Below, in pieces: positions 30,439 to 38,686 of a stretch of DNA of 64,000 nucleotides. Both the position numbers and the translations under genes were made by a program. The DNA lies in the NCBI RefSeq assembly GCF_011046735.1, contig NZ_CP049258.1, positions 5,846,001 to 5,910,000 of the forward strand, written 5' to 3'. Origin of the DNA: Nordella sp. HKS 07. Its GTDB lineage: Bacteria > Pseudomonadota > Alphaproteobacteria > Rhizobiales > Aestuariivirgaceae. Below the pieces are notes generated by a model. That model ran no database searches and was not told where the DNA came from. It saw nothing but the letters and a program-made list of their open reading frames with translations. Numbering within the stretch: position 1 is the stretch's first letter; every line of letters starts with the position of its first letter.

Positions 30439-30735
30439 ATGGAACCGAACTCTCTCTTGGATCTGGGCGGCGGCGTGGGCTGGATCGGCACGCTGGTGAT
30501 TGGCGGGCTTGCCGGCTGGATCGCGGAGAAGATCACGAAGAGCGACATGGGCGTCCTCATGAACATTGTCGTCGGCATCATCGGTGCCTATATCGGTGCG
30601 TTCCTGGCCAATGCGCTGGGGCTCCAGCTGGGCGAGATCTTCAGCGGCTGGTTCTGGGGCAATCTGCTGGTCGCCGTCGTCGGCGCGGTGATCCTGCTCC
30701 TTGTGGTGAAGATGTTCCGTGGGCGGAGCGCCTGA
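30439..30735 (+). CDS. GlsB/YeaQ/YmgE-family small membrane protein, second copy
   Basis: The 98-residue protein has the typical GWIGTLVIGGLAGWIAEKI start, NIVVGIIGAYIGAFLA and a last helix NLLVAVVGAVILLLVVKMF. It is closer to the standard family pattern than the gene before it and may be its distant tandem duplicate. AGGAG upstream supports the ATG. lipA starts nine bases after its stop. Confidence 0.85.
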   Translation: MEPNSLLDLGGGVGWIGTLVIGGLAGWIAEKITKSDMGVLMNIVVGIIGAYIGAFLANALGLQLGEIFSGWFWGNLLVAVVGAVILLLVVKMFRGRSA

Positions 30736-30744
30736 TAAGAATTC

Positions 30745-31701
30745 ATGGTTACTGTTCTCGATACGCTGAAAGCCCGGCCGCGCCATCCTGAAAAGGCGCA
30801 TAAGCCCGATACTCCCATCCTGCGCAAGCCGGACTGGATAAGAGTGCGGGCGCCGGGCTCGCCCGTCTATAACGAGACGAAGGCGATCGTGCGGGAAAAC
30901 CGCCTCGTCACCGTGTGCGAGGAGGCCGGCTGCCCCAATATCGGCGAGTGCTGGTCGAAAAAGCACGCCACCTTCATGATCATGGGCGACACCTGTACCA
31001 GGGCCTGCGCCTTCTGCAACGTGAAGACAGGTCTGCCGGATGCGCTCGATGCGCAGGAACCGGCCAAGGTGGCCGATGCGATCGCCCGTATGGAGCTGTC
31101 GCATGCGGTCATCACCTCAGTCGATCGCGATGATCTCGACGACGGCGGGGCCGAGCATTTCGCGCAGGTCATCCGCTCGGTGCGGCAGCAGTCGCCGAAG
31201 ACGACGATCGAGGTCCTCACCCCCGACTTCCTGCGCAAGAATGGCGCATTGGAGAAGGTCGTCGAGGCGCGTCCCGACGTGTTCAACCACAATCTCGAGA
31301 CGGTTCCATCGCTTTATCTGCGCATCCGTCCGGGTGCCCGCTACTTCCATTCGATGCGCCTCCTGCAGCGCGTGAAGGAGCTCGACCCGCAGATGTTCAC
31401 CAAATCGGGGATCATGGTGGGCCTGGGCGAGACGCGTGAGCAGGTCCTCCAGGTGATGGACGACATGCGCTCGGCCGACATCGACTTCATCACCATCGGC
31501 CAGTATCTGCAGCCCTCGCGCAAGCATGCCGCCATCGACCGCTTCGTGACGCCGGACGAGTTCAAGTCCTACGAGACCATCGCCTATTCGAAGGGCTTCC
31601 TGATGGTGTCGTCGAGCCCGCTGACGCGCTCCTCGCACCATGCCGGCGACGATTTCGAGAGGCTCAGGAAGGCTCGGGCGGCGAAGCACAAGCCAGCATA
31701 A
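30745..31701 (+). CDS. lipA: Lipoyl synthase
   Basis: LipA inserts two sulfurs into octanoyl groups on lipoyl domains, here PdhB, PdhC and other 2-oxoacid complexes. The 318-residue protein has the LipA-only cluster motif [12 protein letters not shown] (CX4CX5C), the radical-SAM [10 protein letters not shown] and the family [10 protein letters not shown] at the C-terminus. It overlaps no other gene and is one base from the coq10-like gene. In many rhizobia it follows lpdA directly, but here 17 kb intervene. Confidence 0.97.
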   Translation: MVTVLDTLKARPRHPEKAHKPDTPILRKPDWIRVRAPGSPVYNETKAIVRENRLVTVCEEAGCPNIGECWSKKHATFMIMGDTCTRACAFCNVKTGLPDALDAQEPAKVADAIARMELSHAVITSVDRDDLDDGGAEHFAQVIRSVRQQSPKTTIEVLTPDFLRKNGALEKVVEARPDVFNHNLETVPSLYLRIRPGARYFHSMRLLQRVKELDPQMFTKSGIMVGLGETREQVLQVMDDMRSADIDFITIGQYLQPSRKHAAIDRFVTPDEFKSYETIAYSKGFLMVSSSPLTRSSHHAGDDFERLRKARAAKHKPA

Positions 31702-31702
31702 G

Positions 31703-32164
31703 ATGCCCAAGTTCAATGTCACCCGCGAAATGCCTTACAAGGCCGCGGAGCTTTTCGCCGTCGCCGCCGATGTCGACAGCTACAAAGACTTCCTGCCGCT
31801 CGTCGAGAGCTCGCGCAGCTTCGATCGCGTCAAGGTCGCGGACGGTGTCGAGCGCTTCAAGGGCGAGTTGCGGGTGCGCTACAAGAAGCTCCATATCGAT
31901 GAGACTTTCTTGAGCGATGTCGTCGCCGACCGCGCCGCGCTGAAAGTGTCGTCGCGCTCGGAAGGCGGCCTCTTCGACCATGTGATTGCCGAATGGCGCT
32001 TCAGCGACCGCAAGACGGGTGGCGCGACGGTGGAGTTCCAGGTCGACTACAAAGCCAAGAGCCGTTCGCTGCAATTCTTCATGTCGGGCATGTTCGACTA
32101 CATGGTGCGCAAGATCAACAACGCCTTCGAGGCGCGCGCCCGCGAACTGCACGGCAAGGCCTGA
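31703..32164 (+). CDS. COQ10/RatA-family START-domain protein
   Basis: The 153-residue protein has the START-like layout: PYKAAELFAVAADVDSYKDFLPLVESSRSF, a central set of beta strands (GELRVRYKKLHIDETFLSDV) and the long last helix YMVRKINNAFEARARELHG. Relatives bind ubiquinone and assist respiration (Coq10). Some relatives named RatA were described as ribosome-associated toxins in E. coli. In alphaproteobacteria next to lipA and cinA the Coq10-like role is more likely. Its ATG is one base after the lipA stop. Confidence 0.9.
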   Translation: MPKFNVTREMPYKAAELFAVAADVDSYKDFLPLVESSRSFDRVKVADGVERFKGELRVRYKKLHIDETFLSDVVADRAALKVSSRSEGGLFDHVIAEWRFSDRKTGGATVEFQVDYKAKSRSLQFFMSGMFDYMVRKINNAFEARARELHGKA

Positions 32165-32202
32165 TATCGGCCCCGCTTTTACAGGCGCGATAACAGGCCA
32201 AA

Positions 32203-32247
32203 ACAGGGAAGAACAGGGAACTACAGGGAAAATCGAAAACTCCCTGT
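32203..32247. repeat. Three 10-bp direct repeats of ACAGGGAA with an inverted fourth copy
   Basis: ACAGGGAA occurs at 32203-32210, 32213-32220 and 32223-32230, exactly ten bases apart. The inverted TCCCTGT at 32241-32247 allows a hairpin ACAGGGA...TCCCTGT. The block lies between the convergent coq10-like gene and the unknown gene at 32261. It could be a weak terminator or, given the one-turn spacing, a protein-binding array. Confidence 0.6.
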
Positions 32248-32260
32248 TGTCCCGCGGCCT

Positions 32261-32671
32261 CTAGAAGAACCCGCGCAGGAATGCCGCCGTTTCGTCTGAG
32301 ATGCCGACGATCTTGTTGGTGGTCTGCCGGTAGAATTTGAAATTGAGCTCGGTCTCGGGCCGGTCGTCCTTCCAGTCGGTGAAACTCTTGAGCTCGCGCC
32401 GCCCCATGGGCAGTTTGGCGAGTGCCGTGCGTTTGACGGAGATGGTCACCCGTGGTGTCTGGCGGACGATGCCACGCTTGCGCGGGACGGCCTTGGCGGC
32501 GGTGACCAAGCCCCGCGCGATCAGGCCCTGACCGCCTTCTTTCTCGCTCGCGAAGAGGAAAATCTCGTTGCCCTCGGCGATCCGTTTGCCGCCATACATT
32601 GTCTTCTGTTTCACGAAGACGAAGGTACTGGCCTGCGGGTCGCAAATCTCGACTTTGATCGCGAAGGCCAT
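32261..32671 (-). CDS. Conserved-looking protein of unknown function
   Basis: The 136-residue protein is rich in Lys and Arg with alternating strand-like segments (AFAIKVEICDPQASTFVFVKQKTMYGGKRI, NEIFLFASEKEGGQGLIARGLV, TELNFKFYRQTTNKIVGISDETAAFLRGFF). The layout hints at a small beta-barrel such as a PUA/EVE-like domain, but no motif proves it. No signal or membrane segment is present. Codon use is like that of neighbouring genes. It follows the broken lipoprotein gene on the same strand after about 100 bp. Confidence 0.7.
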   Translation of the reverse strand: MAFAIKVEICDPQASTFVFVKQKTMYGGKRIAEGNEIFLFASEKEGGQGLIARGLVTAAKAVPRKRGIVRQTPRVTISVKRTALAKLPMGRRELKSFTDWKDDRPETELNFKFYRQTTNKIVGISDETAAFLRGFF

Positions 32672-32771
32672 TCACTTCACTCCGCAAAGAGTAACATCCC
32701 GATCATGATGGCCTCTTGCCGCACAAAGGATCAACTCCCTTTGTGGGAAGGCAAGGCTTGCGAGATTTCCT

Positions 32772-33146
32772 TCAAATATGGCTGTCGCAAACCCAGCCGG
32801 CTTTCGGCCGGTAGCGACATTGGTACATCCCGCCTTCGACATATCTGAACCCAAGCTCATAGAATGTCCCGATACGCTGATAGGTTCCGCGATCAATCGC
32901 CTCGTCGCCCGTATAAAGATCGGGCAGCTGGGCGATCTCATCAGGCACCAGCGAGGTGAGCGAGGCAGGGTAGGGCCCGTGTTTGGCATGATATCGTTGC
33001 AGAGCCGCGATCACCGGAGCCGACTGGGCGTACCGCTGTTCCGCATAGCGTCACTTGCCCGGAGGATTCGAAAAGACGTAGCAGCCGGTGAGAAGCACCG
33101 AGGCGAAGAGGGCAGCCCAGATACGGAGCCTCGCCCCATTGCACAT
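32772..33146 (-). pseudogene. Small lipoprotein gene interrupted by an in-frame TGA
   Basis: From ATG 33146 the frame reads a lipoprotein signal (LRIWAALFASVLLTGCYVF, lipobox LTGC), then SNPPGK and a TGA at 33051-33053. After it, the same frame continues RYAEQRYAQSAPVIAALQRYHAKHGPYPASLTSLVPDEI... to a stop at 32772. HAKHGPYPASL resembles the N-terminal region of pilin-like proteins. The two parts together make a sensible protein of 124 residues. The start is one base after the cinA stop, so the gene is coupled to it. A single nonsense change or a base-calling error would explain the break. Confidence 0.6.
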
Positions 33147-33147
33147 G

Positions 33148-33666
33148 TCAGGCCAGCCGCGTGCTGGCGGTACCGATTTGCGCTTCGATGAGATCGAGCG
33201 CCGCCACAACCGCGCGCAGGCGCACTTCGGCGCGGTTTGCGTTCTCGAAGACGAAGCGGCGATGCGCGGTCGGGCCACGGCGCGAGGCGCAGCCGAAATG
33301 GACCAGGCCGACCGGTTTCTCGGGCGAGCCGCCGCCGGGACCGGCGATGCCTGTGACCGAGACGGCGATATCGGCCTTCGAGTTCTCGAGGGCGCCTTCC
33401 GCCATGGCGCGGGCGCAGGCCTCGCTGACCGCGCCATGTAGATCGATAAGATGGGCCGGCACACCGAGCAGGTCCATCTTGGCTTCGTTGGAATAGACGA
33501 TGAAGCCACGCTCGACGACATCGGAGGAGCCGGCGATCTCGGTGAGGAGGCCGGCGATCAGTCCGCCGGTGCAGCTTTCCGCCGTCGCGAGCTTGAGCCC
33601 GCGCTGGCGCAGCGACTCGAGCAGCGCCCCGGCCTCAGAGAGGAGAGCGGGTGAAAACACGCTCAT
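33148..33666 (-). CDS. CinA C-terminal domain protein (nicotinamide-nucleotide amidohydrolase PncC)
   Basis: The 172-residue protein is the CinA C-terminal domain alone. LATAESCTGGLIAGLLTEIAGSSDVVERGFIVYSN, GAVSEACARAMAEGAL and VSVTGIAGPGGGSPEKPVGLV are its conserved blocks. This domain deamidates nicotinamide mononucleotide in NAD recycling. The start overlaps the ispDF stop by four bases, and the small lipoprotein gene follows. The cinA-ispDF order is typical of rhizobia. Confidence 0.93.
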   Translation of the reverse strand: MSVFSPALLSEAGALLESLRQRGLKLATAESCTGGLIAGLLTEIAGSSDVVERGFIVYSNEAKMDLLGVPAHLIDLHGAVSEACARAMAEGALENSKADIAVSVTGIAGPGGGSPEKPVGLVHFGCASRRGPTAHRRFVFENANRAEVRLRAVVAALDLIEAQIGTASTRLA

Positions 33667-34823
33667 CCCGGCAACCTCACGATCACATTGGCGAAAGCGG
33701 TAACGCCTTCGCGCCGCCCGACGAAACCGAGTGTCTCCGCCGTGGTGGCCTTGATGGCGATGCGGTCCTCACCGATGCCGAGCATGGCGGAAAGGCTGCT
33801 CTTCATGGCGGCGAGATGCGGTGAGATACGCGGTACTTCGGCGAGAATGGCGATATCGGCATTGCCGACCTTGCCGCCACGCTGGCGCACCAGCTCGACC
33901 GCCTTGGACAGGAAGATGGAAGAGGGGGCGTCCTTCCATTGCGGATCGCTCGGCGGGAAAAAGGTGCCGATATCGCCCTCGCCGATGGCGCCCAGAATGG
34001 CATCGGTCAGCGCATGCAGCGCCACATCGGCGTCGGAATGGCCGGCGAGCCGTTGCGTATGATCGATGCGCACGCCGCACAGCATGACATGGTCGCCCGG
34101 CGCGAAGGCATGGATATCGACGCCCATGCCGGTGCGGATGTCGGTGAGGTTGCGGTTGAGGGTCCGGTCGGCTTCGGCGATGTCGTCCATGGTCGTCATT
34201 TTGCGGTTCTCAGGGCTACCGGCAACAATCGCCACGTCGAGCCCGACGAATTCGGCGACGGCGGCATCATCGGTAAGCTGGCTATGGCCGGCTTGGCGCG
34301 CTTTCTCATGCGCGGCGCAAATGGCGTCATAGGCGAAACCTTGCGGCGTCTGCACGGCCCATAGGCCGCTGCGGTCGATCGTGCGCTCGATCGTGCCGCT
34401 TGCGGCCCTCTTGAGCGTGTCGGCGACAGCCAATCCGGGCACGGCGCCTTGATGTGTGGCGAGCCCGGCGATCACGCGATCGATGAGCTCAGGCGACAGG
34501 AAGGGCCGGGCCGCATCGTGAATGAGTACATGGGTAAGGCCATGTCTTGCCAAGGCTTCGAGGCCAATGCGGCACGACTCCTGACGCGTGGCCCCTCCTG
34601 TGACGGGAGGTGCAATATCCAGATCACTCACGGCGTCCCTGAAAAGCCCGGTCTGGTACGGGCCGATGACGGTCTGGACGGCGGCGATACGGGGATGGTC
34701 GAGGAGCGCCTTGAGCGTCCACCAGAGCACCGGTCGTCCACCAATAGTTTGATATTGTTTCGGTTTTTCGCCCCCGGCCCGGCTGCCTGACCCGGCGGCG
34801 ACGACCACTGCGCCAATTTTCAT
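33663..34823 (-). CDS. ispDF: Bifunctional IspD/IspF of the methylerythritol-phosphate isoprenoid pathway
   Basis: The 386 residues contain IspD (about 1-225; AAGSGSRAGGEKPKQYQ, HDAARPFLSPELIDR, TDDAAVAEFVG), which makes CDP-methylerythritol. IspF follows (about 229-386; GMGVDIHAF, HSDADVALHALTDAILGA, FPPSDPQWK, TTAETLGFVGRREGV), making the cyclic diphosphate. The fusion of non-consecutive steps is known from alpha- and epsilonproteobacteria. ATG 34823, with GAGG upstream, is preferred over an in-frame start at 34859. It is divergent from dusB. Confidence 0.95.
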   Translation of the reverse strand: MKIGAVVVAAGSGSRAGGEKPKQYQTIGGRPVLWWTLKALLDHPRIAAVQTVIGPYQTGLFRDAVSDLDIAPPVTGGATRQESCRIGLEALARHGLTHVLIHDAARPFLSPELIDRVIAGLATHQGAVPGLAVADTLKRAASGTIERTIDRSGLWAVQTPQGFAYDAICAAHEKARQAGHSQLTDDAAVAEFVGLDVAIVAGSPENRKMTTMDDIAEADRTLNRNLTDIRTGMGVDIHAFAPGDHVMLCGVRIDHTQRLAGHSDADVALHALTDAILGAIGEGDIGTFFPPSDPQWKDAPSSIFLSKAVELVRQRGGKVGNADIAILAEVPRISPHLAAMKSSLSAMLGIGEDRIAIKATTAETLGFVGRREGVTAFANVIVRLPG

Positions 34824-34931
34824 GAAGACGCCTCTATCAGCGGCAATTGGTCTGAGCAAGCCGTCCTTGACGGAGAAGCTGGCTCAACTAAACTGCATAA
34901 AAATCATACATCGAAAGTTCATGCCTAAAAT

Positions 34932-35951
34932 ATGAGCATATCAGTTGGCGATCTCCGATTACGCAACCGTGTGCTTCTGGCGCCCATGTCAGGCGTGAGC
35001 GATCGTCCGTTCCGCGAGATCGCCGATCTCGCAGAGGCCGGCCTGGTGGTGACCGAGATGGTGGCCAGCCGGGAGCTTGCCGAAGCCCGTGCCGACATGG
35101 TGCGGCGCACCGACCGCCCAGCCAGCGGCTCGCTCTTCGCGATCCAGCTCGCCGGGCGCGAGCCGCATTGGATGGCGGAAGGCGCGCGTATCGCCCAGGA
35201 TCTCGGTGCCGACATCATCGATATCAATATGGGCTGCCCAGCCCGCCAGGTAACGGGCGGCTATTCGGGCTCGGCGCTGATGCGCGATCTCGACCACGCG
35301 CTCACCCTGATCGAGGCGACAGTTGCCGCCGCGCGCGTGCCCGTCACGCTCAAGATGCGGCTCGGCTGGGACGAACGCCTCATGAACGCGCCCGAGCTTG
35401 CGCGGCGCGCCGAGCAGGCGGGCGTCAAGATGGTCACCGTGCATGGGCGCACCCGCTGCCAGTTCTACAAAGGCAAGGCGAACTGGACGGCCATTGCCGC
35501 GGTGAAACAGAGCCTCAAATCCATTCCGCTCATCGCCAATGGCGATGTGGCGAGCCTCGCCGATATCCGCGCCATCCTTCGGGAGTCCGGCGCCGATGGC
35601 GTGATGGTCGGGCGTGGCAGCTATGGCCGGCCGTGGTGGCCCGGCGTGCTGGCGCATCTGCTCGACCCCAATGCCGGCATCCCGGAACCGGATCTCGACC
35701 GCGAGGCCGAGCTCGTAGAGCGCCATCACCAGGCGATCCTGTCGCTATACGGCCATGAGCATGGCAACCGCATCGCGCGCAAGCATCTGGGCTGGATCAT
35801 CGAACGCAAAGTCGAGCAGGGGCTTCTTACGACCGAAGAGGCGGCCGGCTGGCGGCGCAGACTTACCGCTGAGACCAACAATGTGAAGGTTGCCGATGGT
35901 GTGCGCGAGCTCTATGCGCGCCTGATGGATCGCGACAGGAGGGCGGCGTGA
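34932..35951 (+). CDS. dusB: tRNA-dihydrouridine synthase (DusB/NifR3 type)
   Basis: The 339-residue FMN enzyme reduces uridines in tRNA. LAPMSGVSDRPFREI, DINMGCPARQVTGGYSGSALM (with the catalytic Cys), HGRTRCQFYKGKANW and IANGDVASLADI are the Dus blocks. In rhizobia this gene, once called nifR3, heads the ntr operon. Here it overlaps ntrB by four bases (ATGA-type). Confidence 0.95.
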   Translation: MSISVGDLRLRNRVLLAPMSGVSDRPFREIADLAEAGLVVTEMVASRELAEARADMVRRTDRPASGSLFAIQLAGREPHWMAEGARIAQDLGADIIDINMGCPARQVTGGYSGSALMRDLDHALTLIEATVAAARVPVTLKMRLGWDERLMNAPELARRAEQAGVKMVTVHGRTRCQFYKGKANWTAIAAVKQSLKSIPLIANGDVASLADIRAILRESGADGVMVGRGSYGRPWWPGVLAHLLDPNAGIPEPDLDREAELVERHHQAILSLYGHEHGNRIARKHLGWIIERKVEQGLLTTEEAAGWRRRLTAETNNVKVADGVRELYARLMDRDRRAA

Positions 35952-37084
35952 ACTTCAGCAAGCCCGGCGACGCTTACGCGGCCCCCGATATGGGCGTGCT
36001 GATCGACGCCTTGCCCAATCCCTTGCTGGTGCTCGACGGCGAGGATCACATCCATCTCGCCAATTCGGCGGCGGAGGATTTCTTCCAGGTCGGCAAGACG
36101 GCGCTGTTGCGCGCCAAATTCACCGACCTGATGCCGCTGGCCAGCCCGGCGATCAATGCCATCGCCGAAGCCCGCCTTTCGGGTGGCGTGGTCAATGAAT
36201 ATGCGATCAGCGCCGGCACGCCGCGCTATGGCAGCGAGCGCAATGTCGACCTTCAGGCCGCCATCGTCCATGAGCAGCCGCGCTTTGTGCTGGTGATGCT
36301 GCTCGAACGCTCGATGGCGCATAAGATCGACCGCCAGCTCACGCATCGCAATGCGGCGCGCTCGGTGTCCGGCATGGCGGCGATGCTCGCCCATGAGATC
36401 AAGAATCCGCTGGCCGGCATCCGCGGCGCCGCGCAATTGCTCGAGCCGACCCTATCGGGCGAGGACCGGCCTCTGGCGCGCCTCATCTGCGAGGAGACCG
36501 ACCGCATCCGCGATCTGGTCGACCGCATGGAGGTTTTCTCCGACGAGCGTCCGCCCGAACGCGAGCCAGTCAACATCCATGTGGTGCTGGAGCGCGTGAA
36601 GGCCCTCGCCATCGCCGGCATGACGCAATCCATCCACATCCGCGAGGAATATGACCCGTCGCTTCCACCGGTGATGGGCAGTCGAAACCAGCTCATCCAG
36701 GTCTTCATCAATCTGGTGAAAAATGCCGTCGAGGCGATCGAAGGCAGTGGCAGCGGCGGCGAAATCCAGCTATCGACCGCCTTCCGTCCCGGCATCAGAC
36801 TGTCGATCGCCGCGTCCGGCGAGCGCGTTACCCTGCCGCTCGAGGTTTGCGTCAAGGATACGGGGCCGGGTGTGCCCGCCGACCTGAGACCGCATCTATT
36901 CGATCCCTTCATCACCACCAAACCCAATGGGCGCGGCCTCGGCCTCGCTCTGGTGGCCAAGATCGTGCGCGACCATGGCGGCATCATCGAATGCGAGCCG
37001 CATGACGGCGGCACCACATTCCGCGTTCTCCTGCCGATGTTGCGGCAAGCACCACAAACTCAACCGGAAGAAACGAAGGCATGA
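35948..37084 (+). CDS. ntrB: Nitrogen regulation sensor histidine kinase NtrB
   Basis: The 378-residue cytoplasmic kinase has an N-terminal PAS domain ([28 protein letters not shown]), the phospho-accepting His149 in [19 protein letters not shown], and a HATPase domain with [18 protein letters not shown] and [10 protein letters not shown]. It phosphorylates or dephosphorylates NtrC according to PII status. It overlaps dusB and ntrC by four bases each, so the three are translationally coupled. Confidence 0.96.
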   Translation: MNFSKPGDAYAAPDMGVLIDALPNPLLVLDGEDHIHLANSAAEDFFQVGKTALLRAKFTDLMPLASPAINAIAEARLSGGVVNEYAISAGTPRYGSERNVDLQAAIVHEQPRFVLVMLLERSMAHKIDRQLTHRNAARSVSGMAAMLAHEIKNPLAGIRGAAQLLEPTLSGEDRPLARLICEETDRIRDLVDRMEVFSDERPPEREPVNIHVVLERVKALAIAGMTQSIHIREEYDPSLPPVMGSRNQLIQVFINLVKNAVEAIEGSGSGGEIQLSTAFRPGIRLSIAASGERVTLPLEVCVKDTGPGVPADLRPHLFDPFITTKPNGRGLGLALVAKIVRDHGGIIECEPHDGGTTFRVLLPMLRQAPQTQPEETKA

Positions 37085-38517
37085 AGGCCAAGACCGTACT
37101 GATTGCCGACGACGACAGCGCCATCCGCACTGTCGTGTCGCAGGCGCTGTCGCGCGCCGGCTACGCCGTGCGCTCGACCGGCACCGCCGCCGGACTCTGG
37201 CGCTGGGTGACGGAAGGGGCGGGCGATGTCATCGTCACCGACGTGGTGCTGCCCGACGAGAACGCCTTCGACGTCCTGCCGCGCATCAAGAAGATGCGGC
37301 CATCGCTGCCCGTTATCGTGATGAGCGCCAAGAACACGATCATGACGGCGATCGCCGCCGCCGAGCGCGGCGCCTATGATTATCTGCCGAAGCCCTTCGA
37401 CCTGAGCGCGCTCGTGTCGATGGTCGGGCGCGCCGCGCAGCATGAAATCCGGCCGGTTACACCGCCCAATGCGCCGGCCGAGAATCTGCCGATCATCGGC
37501 CGCTCGCCGATCATGCAGGAGATCTACCGCGTCATCGCCAGGCTCACCCAGACGGATCTTACCGTGATGATCGAAGGCGAATCCGGCACCGGCAAGGAAC
37601 TGGTGGCGCGCGCCGTTCATGATTACGGCAAGCGCCGGCGCGGGCCCTTCGTCGCCATCAATATGGCGGCGATCCCGCGCGAGCTGATCGAGTCGGAGCT
37701 GTTCGGGCATGAGAAAGGCGCCTTCACCGGCGCCACCAGCCGCATGGCCGGCCGCTTTGAGCAGGCCGAAAGCGGCACGCTCTTCCTGGACGAGATCGGC
37801 GATATGCCCTTCGAGGCGCAAACGCGGCTTTTGCGCGTCCTGCAGCAGGGCGAATATACGACCGTGGGCGGCACGCAGCCGATCAAGACCAATGTGCGCA
37901 TCATCGCCGCCACGCATCGCAATCTGCGCCGCATGATCGATCAAGGCCAGTTCCGCGAGGATCTGTTCTTCAGGCTCAATGTCGTGCCGATCCGGCTGCC
38001 GCCCTTGCGCGAGCGCACCGACGACATTCCCGATCTCGTGCGGCATTTCCTGGCCCAGGCCGAGCGCGAGGGCCTGCCGCGCAAGATCATGCCGGCGCCG
38101 TCGATCGAGCGGCTGCAGGCACATCGCTGGCCGGGCAATGTGCGGGAGCTGGAGAACCTGATCCGCCGCATCGCGGCACTTCATCCGGAGGAGAGCGTGT
38201 CGCCCGAGACCATCGATCGGGAGCTTGTTTCAGTCGCCCCGTCATCGGCGAGCGCGGAAGCGGGTGATGAGGCGGGCGGGCTCAGCGGCTATCTGGAGAA
38301 CCACCTGGCCAGGCAATTCGCCAGTTTTGGCGACAACCTGCCGCCACCCGGCCTCTATCACCGTGTGCTTGCCCATGTGGAGCCGCCGGTGATCCGGGCC
38401 GCCCTTGCCGCGACCAAGGGCAACCAGATCAAGGCGGCAGAGCTCTTGGGCCTCAACCGCAATACGCTCAGAACCAAGATCCGGGCCTACGGAATTCAGG
38501 TCGTTCGCGGTCTCTAA
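37081..38517 (+). CDS. ntrC: Nitrogen regulation response regulator NtrC
   Basis: The 478-residue sigma54 activator has a receiver domain with phospho-acceptor Asp54 (VTDVVLPDE) and an AAA+ domain with Walker A GESGTGKE. The sigma54-contact motif GAFTGA is intact ([10 protein letters not shown]). A Fis-type helix-turn-helix ends the protein ([30 protein letters not shown]). When phosphorylated by NtrB it turns on nitrogen-scavenging genes. Confidence 0.97.
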   Translation: MKAKTVLIADDDSAIRTVVSQALSRAGYAVRSTGTAAGLWRWVTEGAGDVIVTDVVLPDENAFDVLPRIKKMRPSLPVIVMSAKNTIMTAIAAAERGAYDYLPKPFDLSALVSMVGRAAQHEIRPVTPPNAPAENLPIIGRSPIMQEIYRVIARLTQTDLTVMIEGESGTGKELVARAVHDYGKRRRGPFVAINMAAIPRELIESELFGHEKGAFTGATSRMAGRFEQAESGTLFLDEIGDMPFEAQTRLLRVLQQGEYTTVGGTQPIKTNVRIIAATHRNLRRMIDQGQFREDLFFRLNVVPIRLPPLRERTDDIPDLVRHFLAQAEREGLPRKIMPAPSIERLQAHRWPGNVRELENLIRRIAALHPEESVSPETIDRELVSVAPSSASAEAGDEAGGLSGYLENHLARQFASFGDNLPPPGLYHRVLAHVEPPVIRAALAATKGNQIKAAELLGLNRNTLRTKIRAYGIQVVRGL

Positions 38518-38686
38518 TCTGAATTTGACCTTAGGGGATGGTGGTGCGCGAGCAAAATCCGCGCCAAACGCCAGCTCACGGTGTTTCAGTATCTAATTGA
38601 ACAATATAGGGAAATCGACACTGTCGCAAATTGGCCACGATAGTTGTTGATTCCTTGCCACAGTGCTTTTATGGCGCCTGGAGACC

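Noticed and set aside
38518-38686. Sigma54 promoter between ntrC and ntrY
   Set aside because: TTGGCCACG lies there, but the GG to GC spacing needed for a -24/-12 promoter is not met.
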